A model generated the notes under the pieces. It saw only the letters and a program-made list of their open reading frames with translations. It did no database searches and was not told the origin of the DNA. Position numbers and translations under genes: made by a program. DNA of 64,000 bases from Gemmatimonadaceae bacterium (GTDB lineage: Bacteria; Gemmatimonadota; Gemmatimonadetes; Gemmatimonadales; Gemmatimonadaceae), in NCBI GenBank assembly GCA_019752115.1, contig JAIEMN010000012.1, forward strand, positions 21,919 to 85,918, read 5' to 3'. Below, in pieces: positions 8,687 to 18,469 of the stretch (its first letter is position 1; each line of letters begins with the position of its first letter).

Positions 8687-10774
8687 TCAGTGCATCGCCG
8701 CCTTGGTGCCCGTGCCGAGGGTGTGCTTCGCGATCCACTCATACTCGCGCTTCATGCGGTCGAGCTGGTGGTAGTACTCGGTGAAGCCGTGCCCTTCGCG
8801 CGGGTAGAACACCAGCTCCACCGTCTTGCCGCGGTCCTTGAGGGCGCGGTAGAACTCCATCGGCTGCCCGATCGGCACGCGCTCGTCGTTGCCGCCGTGC
8901 AGGATCAGGAGCGGCGTCGTGACCTTGTCGCTGTAGGAGATGCCCGAGCGCTCGAGATACTTCTTGATGCTCGGGTTCACGATGGAACCGTCGTACTGCG
9001 GGTCGCCGAAGAACGTGTTGATGTAGCCGGGAATGTCGGTGGTGCCCGCCATCGAGAGCAGGCTCGGCAGGCCGGCGCCCATCATGGCGGCCTTGAAGCG
9101 CCCGGTCTGCGACACGACCCAGCTCGTCATGTACCCGCCGTAGCTCCACCCTTCGAACGCCATGCGCGTGGAGTCCACGACACCGCGCTTGATGAGCGCG
9201 TCGACGCCGGTCATGATGTCCTTGTAGTCGCCGCCGCCCCAGTCGCCGGTGTTGGCGTGCATCCACCATTCACCGTAGCCGGTGGAGCCGCGCGGGTTCG
9301 GATAGAACACCGCCCAGCCGCGGGCGGCCCAGGTCTGCCCCGGGTCGGTGCCGAGCTTGAAGGCCGCGGTGTGCGCCCCCGTCGGGCCGCCATGCGCACT
9401 CACGATGAGCGGCACCTTGGCGCCCTCCTTGTAGCCCACCGGCAGCAGCAGCACCCCCTCGGCGTCCTTGCCGTCAAAGCTCTTCCAGCTCACCACCTGC
9501 GATGCACCAAGGGCGCGGTCGCTGAGCCAGGCGTTGGTCGTGGTCAGTCGCTTGGGTGCGGCGAAGCTCGCGTCGGTCACGTAGACCTCGGTGGGCCAGT
9601 CGGCGCTGTTGAGCGCGAGGGCGAACTTCGAGCCATCCGCATTGGGCGAGAGGCCGCCCACGAGCAGCTTCTGCGTGCGCTGTGTGTACTTCTTGGCGGC
9701 CACGTCGTAGCTGTACAGCGACTGGTAGACGCGATCGCTGGCGGTGAACCAGAGCTCCTTGCCGTTGGGCGACCAGCGGACCGCGCCGGCGCTCACGTCG
9801 AACGTGGCCTGCTTGTGGCTCGTCATGGCCTTCGTGGCGACATCCATCGTGACGATGAACGCGTTCCACAGCGTGCGGGCCATGATGCCGTCCTTGTGCG
9901 GCGCGAACTCGTGCGGCACGCTCGTCCAGGCGAGCGTCTTGCCGTCGGGCGAGAACGCCGGCGCCGACTCCACGTCATGGTTCGTGGTGAGCGGCGTGAG
10001 CTGCTTGCTCGCTACCTCCACGAGGTACGCATCGTGGCGCTCGTCGCGAATGAGCGTGGTGGGCGCCGCATAGAACGCCAGCGTCTTGCCATCGGGGGAC
10101 CAGCTCGGCAGCGCGCTCACGGTGAAGTTGCCGCTCGTGATCTTGCTCGCCGCGCCCGTGGTGGCGTCCACGACCCAGATGTGCACGAGGCGGAAGTCGC
10201 TCTCGAACACCTTCGGGTCATCGCGACGGCGCGCCTTCGCTTCCTGCTCGCGCGTGAGCGTATCGGTGGTGAGGATGGCGAGCTTGCTGCCATCGGGGCT
10301 CCACACATAGCCGCTTACGCCGTCCTTGATGCTCGTGAGCTGACGCGCCTCACCGCCGTCGGCCGGCAGCAGCCAGATCTGCGGGCGCGGGCCATTCTCC
10401 CCGGTGCCGGTACCGCGCGCGGCCACGAAGGCGATCGTCTTGCCGTCGGGGCTCCAGGTGGGCTGGCTTTCGCCGCGCTCGCCGAACGTCAGCTGGCGGG
10501 CTGCGCCACCGGCCGACGGCACGATGAACACATGCGAGCGGCGCTCGTGCGTATCGCCGAGCGCGGTGTCGCCGCGGGCGTTGGGGTGTTCCCACGCGCT
10601 CACCGTGTAGAGCACGCGATTGCCGTCGGGGGACATGGCGATGCCCCCCACAGCCTTGAGACGCATCACATCGGATTCATCGAGGCCGCGCGACTGCGCG
10701 TCGGCGGCGACGGACCAGAGCAGGGGCACGACGGCCGCACCGAGGCGGACCGTGTGAGCAAGCAGACGGGACAT
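8687..10774 (-). CDS. S9 family serine peptidase (prolyl oligopeptidase-like), secreted
   Basis: 695 residues from the ATG at 10774, which gives a signal peptide ending ...VAADAQ; a longer open frame extends to 10993. The N-terminal two thirds is a beta-propeller built of repeats with the WSPDGK signature (WD40-like/PD40). The C-terminal alpha/beta-hydrolase domain has nucleophile GWSYGGYM, the acid in LHGGNDERVP and the His in GHGFTEYYHQ. It probably cleaves dipeptides or oligopeptides in the periplasm or outside (DPP-IV/acylaminoacyl-peptidase branch). It stands alone and is divergent from the metallo-hydrolase gene. Confidence 0.95.
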   Translation of the reverse strand: MSRLLAHTVRLGAAVVPLLWSVAADAQSRGLDESDVMRLKAVGGIAMSPDGNRVLYTVSAWEHPNARGDTALGDTHERRSHVFIVPSAGGAARQLTFGERGESQPTWSPDGKTIAFVAARGTGTGENGPRPQIWLLPADGGEARQLTSIKDGVSGYVWSPDGSKLAILTTDTLTREQEAKARRRDDPKVFESDFRLVHIWVVDATTGAASKITSGNFTVSALPSWSPDGKTLAFYAAPTTLIRDERHDAYLVEVASKQLTPLTTNHDVESAPAFSPDGKTLAWTSVPHEFAPHKDGIMARTLWNAFIVTMDVATKAMTSHKQATFDVSAGAVRWSPNGKELWFTASDRVYQSLYSYDVAAKKYTQRTQKLLVGGLSPNADGSKFALALNSADWPTEVYVTDASFAAPKRLTTTNAWLSDRALGASQVVSWKSFDGKDAEGVLLLPVGYKEGAKVPLIVSAHGGPTGAHTAAFKLGTDPGQTWAARGWAVFYPNPRGSTGYGEWWMHANTGDWGGGDYKDIMTGVDALIKRGVVDSTRMAFEGWSYGGYMTSWVVSQTGRFKAAMMGAGLPSLLSMAGTTDIPGYINTFFGDPQYDGSIVNPSIKKYLERSGISYSDKVTTPLLILHGGNDERVPIGQPMEFYRALKDRGKTVELVFYPREGHGFTEYYHQLDRMKREYEWIAKHTLGTGTKAAMH

Positions 10775-10893
10775 GGTGTGTCCTGGGGGAGAGGCGGGAA
10801 TCCGGCCCGCTCGGCACCAGCGCGCAAGCGGACCCGCGCACAATATTGACGTCGCCCCCGTCCCGCGCGAGCGCCTCCAGCCCGGTCGTCCCG

Positions 10894-11766
10894 ATGCCCG
10901 ACACCCTTCGCCGTCGTACGACGCGCCTGCTCGCTGGCCTGCTGCTCGCCGCGCCCGTGCATGCGCAGTCGCCGTCGCCGTCCCCGTCGCCATCGCGCGC
11001 CGCGACCGACGCCGTCTACGCCGTCCGCTACGGGACGCTGACCGCCTTCCCGGTCGCCTCGCTGATTGCCGGCGCGGACACCAGCCGTCGGATCGACGGC
11101 GCCCTGATGGTGTGGGTCATCACGCGCGCCAACGGCGAGGTGTGGATGGTCGACGCCGGGTTCTATCGGGAGAAGTTCATGACCCGCTGGAAACCCGCCG
11201 ACTACGTCAAGCCATCGGACGCCATCGCGGCCCTCGGGATTCGCCCGGAGCAGGTGACCGACATCATCGTCTCGCACGTGCACTGGGATCACGCCGACGG
11301 GCTCGATCTCTTTCCGAAGGCGCGCGTGTGGATGCAGCAGGAGGAGTTCACACACCACGTCGGCGACGGTGGCACCTCGCTCGATCGCATGCTGGACCCG
11401 GTGGACGCGCCCATGTTCTGGCAGATCAAACAGGAGGGGCGACTGCGGCTGGTGCAGGGCGACGCGCAGTCACTTGCGCCGGGGATCACCGTGTACACGG
11501 GCGGCCGCCATACCTTTGCGTCGCAGTACGCCGTCGTCGAGACGCCAACGGGGCGCGTCGTGCTCGCATCCGATAACGCGTATCTCTACGAAAACCTCGA
11601 CACCCACCAGCCGATCGCGCAGACGCTCGACAAGGCATCCAATCTGGCCGCGCAGGCTCGCATGCACGCGTTCGCCGCGAACGGCGGCGTGATCGTGCCG
11701 GGGCACGATCCGGCGGTCATGACGCGGTTTCCGCTGGTGAAGCCGAACGTGGTGCGGATCCGGTAG
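10894..11766 (+). CDS. Secreted metallo-beta-lactamase-fold hydrolase, AHL-lactonase-like
   Basis: 290 residues from the ATG at 10894, which starts a signal peptide ending VHAQ followed by a Ser-Pro repeat linker (SPSPSPSPS); a 16-codon upstream extension is possible. The di-zinc motif is SHVHWDHADG (HxHxDH). Further ligands are likely in GGRHTFASQY and VPGHDP. The motif order and length resemble N-acyl-homoserine-lactone lactonases (AiiA/AttM type), which would hydrolyse quorum-sensing lactones, but other lactones are possible. The signal peptide is unusual for the cytosolic lactonases. It converges with the amidohydrolase gene six bases away. Confidence 0.85.
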   Translation: MPDTLRRRTTRLLAGLLLAAPVHAQSPSPSPSPSRAATDAVYAVRYGTLTAFPVASLIAGADTSRRIDGALMVWVITRANGEVWMVDAGFYREKFMTRWKPADYVKPSDAIAALGIRPEQVTDIIVSHVHWDHADGLDLFPKARVWMQQEEFTHHVGDGGTSLDRMLDPVDAPMFWQIKQEGRLRLVQGDAQSLAPGITVYTGGRHTFASQYAVVETPTGRVVLASDNAYLYENLDTHQPIAQTLDKASNLAAQARMHAFAANGGVIVPGHDPAVMTRFPLVKPNVVRIR

Positions 11767-11772
11767 TGCGGT

Positions 11773-13404
11773 TCAGCGCTTGGGCGTGTGCGTCAGCACG
11801 CGCCCCGCGCGCACGCCGGTGGGCTTGGACGCCGCCACCGCCACCACGCCGTTCACCACCACCGTCTCGATCCCGCGTGGATACTGGTGCGGTTCGGTGA
11901 ATGTGCTCAGGTCCTTCACGGTGGCCGGGTCGAACACCACCACATCCGCATAGGCGCCCACTTGCAGCACGCCGCGATCGGTCAGGCCGAGCCGCTGCGC
12001 CGGCATCTGCGTCATCTTGTGCACCGCGACCGGGAGCGTCAGCACGTGCTGCACGCGCACATACTCGCCAAGCACGCGCGGGAACGTGCCATAGGCACGC
12101 GGATGCGGATGCCCGTCGCCCGGCTGCGACAGGCGCCCGTCGCTCGCGATCATGGTAAACGGCGAGGCCATGATGCGGCGCACGTCGCTTTCGTCGAGAA
12201 CGTGATAGATCGCATTGCCGCCGCCCTTGAGCATCGCCTCGAGCACCAGCTCGGCGCCGTGCTGCGGCGTAGGCGTGAGCCCGCGACGTGCCGCCCAGTC
12301 CTTGAGCGTCTTCCCCTCGAGGCTCTTGTCCCACGCCACGCGCGAGAACTGCACGCGCGCCAGATCGCCACCGCCGCGGTCGTTCAGAATGTTGTCCACG
12401 ATGCCGGCCAGGATGCTGTCTTTCGTTGCCGGCCGCGCCACGCGTGCCCGGAACTCGGCATCACCACCGGCCATCGCCCAACTCGGCACGAGCACGCCGA
12501 TGCCGGTGTGCGTGGCCGTGTACGGATACTGGTCGATCATCACATCCGTGCCGGCCTTTCGCGCACTGTCAACCATGGCGAGCGTCACCACGCTCTTCCC
12601 CCACATCTGCTGCCCCACCGCCTTGTGATGCGTGAGCATCACCGGGATGTGTGCCTGGCGTCCGATCTCGAGCGCTTCGCCTACGCCATCCAGCAGTCCG
12701 ATGCCTTCCTTGCGCAGGTGCGACGTGTAGATGCCGCCACTGTCGCTCGCCACCTGCGCCAGCGCGATGACTTCGTCGACCTTGGAGTACGTGCCCGGGA
12801 GATAGAGCAGACCGGTGGACAGCCCGAAGGCGCCCTGCCCCATCGCTTCCGCCACCAGCCGGCGCATCTGCTGCAGTTCGTCGGCGCGCGGTGCGCGCGC
12901 GGCCATCCCCATCACGGTGCGCCGGACATCGTTGTGCCCCACGAGGTAGGCCACGTTGATGCCGGGCTTCGCGGTCCGCACCGAATCGAGATACGGCGCG
13001 AGCGGTAGCGGCGAACCGCCATCGGGGCCGCCAAGGGCGAGTGTGACCCCTTGCCGGAGTGCGCTCTCCATAAGCGGCAGCTGCAGGAGCGGCTCCAGAT
13101 GCGCATGGAGATCGATGAACCCCGGCGTCACGGTGCGCCCGGTCGCGTCGATGACGCGTTTCGCGCGCCCAGTAGGCACCGACGCCGCGAGGGCAACAAT
13201 GCGATCGCCGCGAATGCCCACGTCCAAACGTCGCGCGGCGGCCCCGGTGCCATCGAGCACCATGCCGCCGCGGATCACCACGTCAAAACTGTCAGCCGGT
13301 TGCGCCACGCGGGGCGCCGGCCGGTCGGCGCGCGTCGCGCTCCTGGTGGAGAGCCAGCCAACCGGAAAGGCCAGCGGCAGCAGGAGCGCGGCGCGGGCGC
13401 GCAT
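11773..13404 (-). CDS. N-acyl-D-amino-acid deacylase family amidohydrolase, secreted
   Basis: 543 residues from the ATG at 13404, with an N-terminal signal (RARAALLLPLAFPVGW). Amidohydrolase motifs are present: metal site DLHAHLEP in GFIDLHAHLEP, TSHLRKEG, MLTHHKAVG and the catalytic SDG near the C-terminal third. This pattern fits D-aminoacylase-type enzymes that release free D-amino acids from N-acylated or peptide substrates. The FKBP gene stop TAA overlaps this start (TAATG), so the two are translationally coupled. Together they suggest periplasmic handling of peptides. The substrate is inferred from family only. Confidence 0.9.
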   Translation of the reverse strand: MRARAALLLPLAFPVGWLSTRSATRADRPAPRVAQPADSFDVVIRGGMVLDGTGAAARRLDVGIRGDRIVALAASVPTGRAKRVIDATGRTVTPGFIDLHAHLEPLLQLPLMESALRQGVTLALGGPDGGSPLPLAPYLDSVRTAKPGINVAYLVGHNDVRRTVMGMAARAPRADELQQMRRLVAEAMGQGAFGLSTGLLYLPGTYSKVDEVIALAQVASDSGGIYTSHLRKEGIGLLDGVGEALEIGRQAHIPVMLTHHKAVGQQMWGKSVVTLAMVDSARKAGTDVMIDQYPYTATHTGIGVLVPSWAMAGGDAEFRARVARPATKDSILAGIVDNILNDRGGGDLARVQFSRVAWDKSLEGKTLKDWAARRGLTPTPQHGAELVLEAMLKGGGNAIYHVLDESDVRRIMASPFTMIASDGRLSQPGDGHPHPRAYGTFPRVLGEYVRVQHVLTLPVAVHKMTQMPAQRLGLTDRGVLQVGAYADVVVFDPATVKDLSTFTEPHQYPRGIETVVVNGVVAVAASKPTGVRAGRVLTHTPKR

Positions 13405-13904
13405 TACTTGGCCGCCGTCAGTTCGACGTCGAACACCAGCGTCGAGTTCTGCGGAATACGGCTCGGATCGGGCGACTGGTTCGCGTAGGCCAGCGACGAG
13501 CCGATCACCAGCTTGCGCTTGCCACCCACCCGCATGCCCACGACGCCGAGATCCCACCCCGGAATCACGAAGCCGGCCCCGAGGGGGAACTTGAGGACCG
13601 TCTTGCCGACGTTGCTGTCGAACACCGTGCCCTTGGGAATCCAGCCGGTATAGAACACCGAGATCGTGTCGCCCGCCGCGGCCACCTTGCCGGTGCCGAC
13701 GGTGAGGTCCTGAATGAACAGATTGTCGTTCACCTTCGTCATGTTGGAGATCACGACGCCGGTGGCCGACGCATACGTCTCGACCGCGGGATTGGAGGGG
13801 ATATTGGGCACGGCGGTGGTGTCGGAGCCAAGGCAGGCGGTCAGGGTCAGCAGCGCGCCGACAAACGGCAGCGCACGGCGAATCGAAGGCAGAGCAAGAC
13901 GCAT
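13404..13904 (-). CDS. FKBP-type peptidyl-prolyl isomerase, lipoprotein
   Basis: 166 residues. The signal sequence ends LLTLTACLGSD, with a lipobox Cys at about residue 24. The C-terminal 110 residues are a single FKBP domain: VGTGKVAAAGDTISVFYTG, GTVFDSN, FPLGAGFVIPGWDLGVVGM, LVIGSSLAYA and TLVFDVEL. It would catalyse prolyl cis-trans isomerisation of exported proteins. It is coupled by TAATG overlap to the downstream amidohydrolase. An 8-base palindrome sits 26-46 bases upstream of its start. Confidence 0.95.
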   Translation of the reverse strand: MRLALPSIRRALPFVGALLTLTACLGSDTTAVPNIPSNPAVETYASATGVVISNMTKVNDNLFIQDLTVGTGKVAAAGDTISVFYTGWIPKGTVFDSNVGKTVLKFPLGAGFVIPGWDLGVVGMRVGGKRKLVIGSSLAYANQSPDPSRIPQNSTLVFDVELTAAK

Positions 13905-13929
13905 GGACGGACCAGGTTGAGGACGCGCC

Positions 13930-13950
13930 GGTCGGCAGCGGTTGCCGACC
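13930..13950. repeat. Perfect palindrome GGTCGGCA-N5-TGCCGACC upstream of FKBP gene
   Basis: Arms at 13930-13937 and 13943-13950 in the divergent gap between the FKBP and ThrE-like genes. It could be an operator for either gene or a 5' UTR hairpin of the FKBP mRNA. Confidence 0.45.
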
Positions 13951-14071
13951 TCGCGGAAAAGACCCGGGAAAGATAGCGCGTCCCTACCCCGGCGGGACGA
14001 GCGCCACGCCCGCGCGGGGGCCGCGAATGGCGCACGGTTGCGCCCTCCCCGGGGCTCGCCTACGCTGCGGT

Positions 14072-15418
14072 ATGGCTACCCCGCGCCGCACCCCGGCTGA
14101 CCTGCTGAGCATGACGCCCACCGACATGGAGCTGCACCGTGTCGTGGCGGCGACGCCGGCCATGACGGCAGGGGCCGATGACGCCCGGGCGCGATCCGCA
14201 CGGCGGTTCATTTTGCAGCTCGCGCGCGCGCTGCATCAGCACGGGACGCCCGCGCACCGACTGGAAGCGGCACTCTCGACCGCGGCCCGCCGACTTGGGC
14301 TGCAGGCCGAGTTCTTCTCGACCCCCACCAGCATCATGGTCGGGATCGGCGCGCTCGAAGAGCAGCAGGTGCACCTGCTGCGCGTGGAGCCGGGCGAACC
14401 GAATCTCGGGCAACTCAACGCGCTGGGCGCGATCACGCGCGATGTCGTGGATGGGGTGATCACCCCGGACGAAGGGCTGCGGCGCATCGATGCGCTCGAC
14501 GCCGAGCCCCCCACGTATCCGACGTGGCTCGTCGTGGTGGCCTTTGTGCTCTCGTCGGCGGCCGTCGCCTGCTTTCTCAAGGTCCGCACCGGCGACGTCG
14601 CCACCGCGTCGGTCCTTGGTCTGCTCGCGGGCGCGATTGCCATTCTCGCCGGCCGGTGGGAATCCACACGCCATGTCACCGAGCCCCTCGCCGCCTTCGT
14701 CGTCACCGCCGTGGCGTTTCTCGCCGACGCGGTGCTGCACACGCGCAGCGGCTATGCCACGTCGCTCGCCGGTCTCGTCGTGCTCTTTCCGGGCCTCACC
14801 TTCACCATCGCGCTCACCGAGCTGAGTACGCGACATCTCGCCTCGGGCACGGCCCGACTCAGCGGCGCGCTCGTGACGTTCCTCGGCCTCGGTTTCGGGC
14901 TCGCGTTGGGTGCCAAGGCGGGCGCGTGGGCCGGCGCTGGATTGAGTGACTCACTGCCGCAGCTCGCGGGGCTCCTTTCACGCGCCGAACTGCCCGTCTG
15001 GGCCGAGTGGGCAGGACTCATCGTGGCGCCGCTCGCGTTCACGGTGCTGCTGAACGGCCCACCACGCGACGCGCCGCTCATCGTGCTGGCCTGCGCCGTC
15101 GCCTACCTCACCTCCAAGTACGCCGGCGCCGCCATGGGTGAAGAACTCGGCGCGTTTCTCGGTGCGCTGGTCGTGACCGCCGGCAGCAACGTGCTCGCGC
15201 GCCTGCGACGCCGCGTGGCGATGGTGACGCAGGTGCCGGGGCTGCTCATTCTGGTCCCCGGGAGCATCGGCTTCCGCAGCGTGCGCAGTCTGCTCGATCA
15301 GCAGGTCGAAGCCGGCATCGCGACCGGGTTCCGCGTGGCGATCGTGGGCATCTCGCTCGCCGCGGGGATGCTCGCGGGGAATGTGGTCACGCGGGCGATG
15401 AATCGGGTACGGCGGTAG
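14072..15418 (+). CDS. Threonine/serine exporter family (ThrE-like) membrane protein
   Basis: 448 residues from the ATG at 14072. A TACGCT box ends five bases before this ATG with no Shine-Dalgarno, so a leaderless start is likely; other ATGs lie at 14027 and 14111. The N-terminal DUF1212/ThrE domain includes LARALHQHGTPAHRLEAAL and AEFFSTPTSIMVGIG. The C-terminal half has about ten hydrophobic segments and contains VPGLLILVPGSIGFRSV, characteristic of the ThrE C-terminal domain. Members export threonine, serine or dicarboxylates. Both halves are fused in one chain, as in the actinobacterial form. It converges with the MFS gene. Confidence 0.88.
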   Translation: MATPRRTPADLLSMTPTDMELHRVVAATPAMTAGADDARARSARRFILQLARALHQHGTPAHRLEAALSTAARRLGLQAEFFSTPTSIMVGIGALEEQQVHLLRVEPGEPNLGQLNALGAITRDVVDGVITPDEGLRRIDALDAEPPTYPTWLVVVAFVLSSAAVACFLKVRTGDVATASVLGLLAGAIAILAGRWESTRHVTEPLAAFVVTAVAFLADAVLHTRSGYATSLAGLVVLFPGLTFTIALTELSTRHLASGTARLSGALVTFLGLGFGLALGAKAGAWAGAGLSDSLPQLAGLLSRAELPVWAEWAGLIVAPLAFTVLLNGPPRDAPLIVLACAVAYLTSKYAGAAMGEELGAFLGALVVTAGSNVLARLRRRVAMVTQVPGLLILVPGSIGFRSVRSLLDQQVEAGIATGFRVAIVGISLAAGMLAGNVVTRAMNRVRR

Positions 15419-15437
15419 GGGGCCTCGAGCGCCGGCG

Positions 15438-16778
15438 CTACCGCTCCGCCGCCGCCGCCACCGTGGCCCGATACGCCGGACGCGCCCACGCGAGCAGCGC
15501 GAGCGTGATCGTCATGCCGATCACCGAGTTCACCGAGATGCTCCACCGCACGCCATCCGGTGCGTTGAAGACATGGTCGGTAAGCAGCGCCACCGCGGTG
15601 GGGCCGAGCGCGCCCGAGAGCAGATTCACCACGAGCTGATACACGGCGCTCCCCTGCCCGCGCAGTCGCGCCGGCATGGCTTCGGCAATGGCCGCGTTGG
15701 CGGCGCCCCACGGCAACGCGGCAAAGACATTCACCGGCAGGAGCAGTGCCGCGGCGAGATTCGCGTCGCTGAGCAGGGGAAAGGTTCCGGCGAGCACCAG
15801 CATGCCCAACGCGCCCACCATGCCCACGCGAATGGGGGCATCGACGTGACCCTTGCGCGTCCAGTAGTCGGTGAGGCGACCACCGGCGATCACGCCGAGC
15901 GGGCCGAGGATACCCGTCAGTACGCCCATCAGCGCACCCGTCTTGGCCACCGGCCATCCGTGCGCGCGCAGGAAGAATGCGGGCAGCCACGCGCCCATGC
16001 CGTAGTTCACGCTGGCCGAGCAGGCAAAGCCCAGCGACAGCGCGAGGATGGTGCGCGCGTGGCGCCGCACGTACGCGACGAGATCGCTCGACACCCCCGG
16101 CTCGTTCGCGCGGGCGGCTCGCGTGGCGACGGGTCTCGGCTCGCCCATGGTGAGCGCGAGCGCCGCGACGAGCAGACCAGGCAGCCCGATGATGAAGAAG
16201 GCCACCTGCCACGGGAAGACGTCACCCACGAAGGGCACGGTCATGCGTCCTTCGCCACTGAAGCGCCCCACGACGTACGCGCCCAACGCGTACGCCACGC
16301 CGCTGCCAGCGAACGTCCCCATCATGTACGTGCTCATCGCGAGACCGAGCTGTCGGCGCGGAAAGCGGTCGGCGATGATCGACACCGCCGCCGGCCCCAG
16401 CGTGGCTTCGCCCACGCCGATGCCGATGCGCGCGGCAAACAGCTGCGCATAGCTCGAGGCCATTCCGGTGAAGGCCGTCATGAGGCTCCACACGGCGGCG
16501 CCCAGCGCCACGATGCGCGGGCGATGTCCGCGATCCACCCACCGTCCGATCGGTAACCCCAGCACCGAGTAGAACACCACAAAGCTCAGCCCCATCAGGA
16601 GGCTCACCTGCGTGTCGGTGATGTGGAGGTCGCGCTTGATGGGCTCGACGAGCAGGTTCAGGATCTGGCGATCCACGAAGCCGGACACATTCGCGATCGT
16701 AAGAATCGCGACCGCATACCACGCTCTGGAAATGGAGCCTGTCGACGCCGGGGGCGTGTCGGTCGATTCGGAGGTCAT
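15438..16778 (-). CDS. MFS transporter (spinster-like)
   Basis: 446 residues from the ATG at 16778 (a second reading starts at 16817). Twelve hydrophobic segments fit a major-facilitator fold. The loop 2-3 signature appears as LGLPIGRWVDRGHRPRIVA, and segment 4-5 has ARIGIGVGEATLGPAAVSII. The segment 1 sequence NVSGFVDRQILNLLVEPIK is typical of spinster-like MFS proteins. The substrate is unknown. It is divergent from the phosphopantetheinyl transferase gene, with 73 bases between the two starts. Confidence 0.9.
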   Translation of the reverse strand: MTSESTDTPPASTGSISRAWYAVAILTIANVSGFVDRQILNLLVEPIKRDLHITDTQVSLLMGLSFVVFYSVLGLPIGRWVDRGHRPRIVALGAAVWSLMTAFTGMASSYAQLFAARIGIGVGEATLGPAAVSIIADRFPRRQLGLAMSTYMMGTFAGSGVAYALGAYVVGRFSGEGRMTVPFVGDVFPWQVAFFIIGLPGLLVAALALTMGEPRPVATRAARANEPGVSSDLVAYVRRHARTILALSLGFACSASVNYGMGAWLPAFFLRAHGWPVAKTGALMGVLTGILGPLGVIAGGRLTDYWTRKGHVDAPIRVGMVGALGMLVLAGTFPLLSDANLAAALLLPVNVFAALPWGAANAAIAEAMPARLRGQGSAVYQLVVNLLSGALGPTAVALLTDHVFNAPDGVRWSISVNSVIGMTITLALLAWARPAYRATVAAAAER

Positions 16779-16851
16779 GGCGGATTCGCGCACTCCGGAA
16801 AGCTGCCGAGACGCCAACGAAATTGCATCCCGGGGGGTACCTTTTGTTGGT

Positions 16852-17640
16852 ATGCCATTCCCATCGGGCCCGACGACGGGTCACTCGTCCCCAGCGGCAG
16901 CGACGGCGTTGCCGCGTGTGCACGGCACGCCGGCGCACGCCCATCGGCCGGATGTGCAGTTGGTCCCCGTGCCGTGCCCGGTGATCACCAGCGACGAGGA
17001 GTGGCGCGAACAGCGCGTCGCGTTGATCGATAGCGGGCGGCTGCATGCGCGCGAGGCCACCATGGCCGACCTGTTGCCGGTGGCCCGCCGCGGCACCTTC
17101 GTCGGTGGGCGCATGGCCATGCGCGAAGCGCTCACCTCGGTGCTGGGCGTGGATACCGTTCCGCCCGTGATGCGCAACTCGCGCGGCGCGCCGGTGCTTC
17201 CGCCGGGCGTGACGGGCTCCATTTCACATAAGCGCGAGTTGGCGCTGGCGGCGGTCACGCGCCAGGATCAGGCCGTACGCCATGTGGGCGTGGATCTGGA
17301 AATGCGGCCATCGCTCGCCGATCTCGAACGCCCCTCGATCGCGCCGCGCATCCTGACCACCACCGAGCGCGCCGAGCTGACCGCGGAGCAGCTGGATCCC
17401 CTGGTGGAGCGCGAACGCGTACTCGTCCACTTTGCGGTGAAGGAAGCGGTCTACAAGGCGATCGACCCGTTCGTCGAACGCTATGTCGGCTTCACCGAAG
17501 TGGAGCTGATCGTGGATGCCAACGGCACCGCCGAAGTCGCCCTGCTGCTCCCGGAGCCGGTCGTGCAGGATGTGCGTGTCGAAGCGCAGTGGTTCGTGGA
17601 CGGCGACTGGCTCGTCGCGACCGCGTTCTCGTACCGCTAG
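16852..17640 (+). CDS. 4'-phosphopantetheinyl transferase (Sfp type)
   Basis: Transfers the phosphopantetheine arm of CoA to carrier proteins of fatty-acid, polyketide or non-ribosomal peptide synthases. 262 residues from the ATG at 16852. Motifs: GSISHKRELALA (P2), VGVDLEMR (metal-binding Asp/Glu) and FAVKEAVYKAI (P3, WxxKEA equivalent with Phe for Trp). The chosen start follows a TACCTT box eight bases upstream and lacks a Shine-Dalgarno. In-frame codons extend upstream to 16612 but would overlap the MFS promoter. No carrier-protein gene is nearby, so it may be the general enzyme. Confidence 0.92.
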   Translation: MPFPSGPTTGHSSPAAATALPRVHGTPAHAHRPDVQLVPVPCPVITSDEEWREQRVALIDSGRLHAREATMADLLPVARRGTFVGGRMAMREALTSVLGVDTVPPVMRNSRGAPVLPPGVTGSISHKRELALAAVTRQDQAVRHVGVDLEMRPSLADLERPSIAPRILTTTERAELTAEQLDPLVERERVLVHFAVKEAVYKAIDPFVERYVGFTEVELIVDANGTAEVALLLPEPVVQDVRVEAQWFVDGDWLVATAFSYR

Positions 17641-17650
17641 CGCAGTCGCG

Positions 17651-18448
17651 TCATCGCTTCCGCGCCACGTGGCGCACCACGCCGCCGAACAGATAGCGGC
17701 GGCCACTCACGACCTCGAACCCCTCGCGCTCGAGGAGCCGCGCAAAGTCGGCGTCGCTCATGAAGGCGTCGATGCTGTGCGCGATGTAGCCGTACACGAC
17801 CGGGTCACGGTGCCAGAGCCAGCCGACCAGATTGCCGGCCGTGCGCAGGTACCACAGAAAGAGCGTCCGCCACCAGCGTGCGGCGGGGCGATAAAAATCG
17901 ATGGTCGCCAGCAGACCGCCGGCACGCAGCACGCGCGCGATCTCCCGCACACTCTGCGCCGCACTCGGCACATTGCGAATGCCGTAGCTCGCCGTCACGA
18001 CATCGATCGACGCATCGGGCTGCGGGAGCGCCATCATGTCGCCCACCACCGGTGCGACGCGATCGGCCACATCGCGATCCACGCCCGCCAGGCGACCATG
18101 AGCCGCCTCGATCATGCGGGGCGAGGCATCGAGCGCCGTCACCCGCGCCCGCGGCCACGCGCGCGCCAGGGCGCAGGCCACATCCCCGGTGCCACTGGCC
18201 AGATCGAGCGCCTCGCGCACCTCGAGACGCTCGCGCGCCACCACGGCCTGCACGGCCGCGAGCGCTTCGCGCTTCCACCCGGCGTCCATCCCGAAGGAGA
18301 AGAGCCGCGTGAACGCGTCGTAGCGCGGCGCGATGACGTCGAACATCGGCGTCACGAACGCCTGCTTCCGCTGCGGATCGGCGAGATGCGCCGCAACGTC
18401 GAGATCGCCGAGGCGAACGGGGCGGGAGGTGGGGGGCGGCAGCGTCAT
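17651..18448 (-). CDS. ubiE: Demethylmenaquinone/ubiquinone C-methyltransferase UbiE/MenG
   Basis: SAM-dependent methyltransferase of the last steps of quinone biosynthesis. 265 residues. The N-terminus carries the family signature FDVIAPRYDAFTRLFSFGMD. The SAM motif I is ALDLASGTGDVACAL. The second family signature is TASYGIRNVPSAAQSV. Quinone type (menaquinone versus ubiquinone) cannot be read from this gene alone. It is divergent from the thioredoxin-fold gene with only 21 bases between starts, so the two promoters must overlap. Confidence 0.94.
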   Translation of the reverse strand: MTLPPPTSRPVRLGDLDVAAHLADPQRKQAFVTPMFDVIAPRYDAFTRLFSFGMDAGWKREALAAVQAVVARERLEVREALDLASGTGDVACALARAWPRARVTALDASPRMIEAAHGRLAGVDRDVADRVAPVVGDMMALPQPDASIDVVTASYGIRNVPSAAQSVREIARVLRAGGLLATIDFYRPAARWWRTLFLWYLRTAGNLVGWLWHRDPVVYGYIAHSIDAFMSDADFARLLEREGFEVVSGRRYLFGGVVRHVARKR

Positions 18449-18469
18449 GAGCGGACTAGTTTACATACC

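Noticed and set aside
16612..16851. An 80-codon N-terminal extension of the phosphopantetheinyl transferase.
   Set aside because: It runs antisense through the start of the MFS gene and its promoter, has no conserved sequence, and a TACCTT-N8-ATG start exists at 16852.
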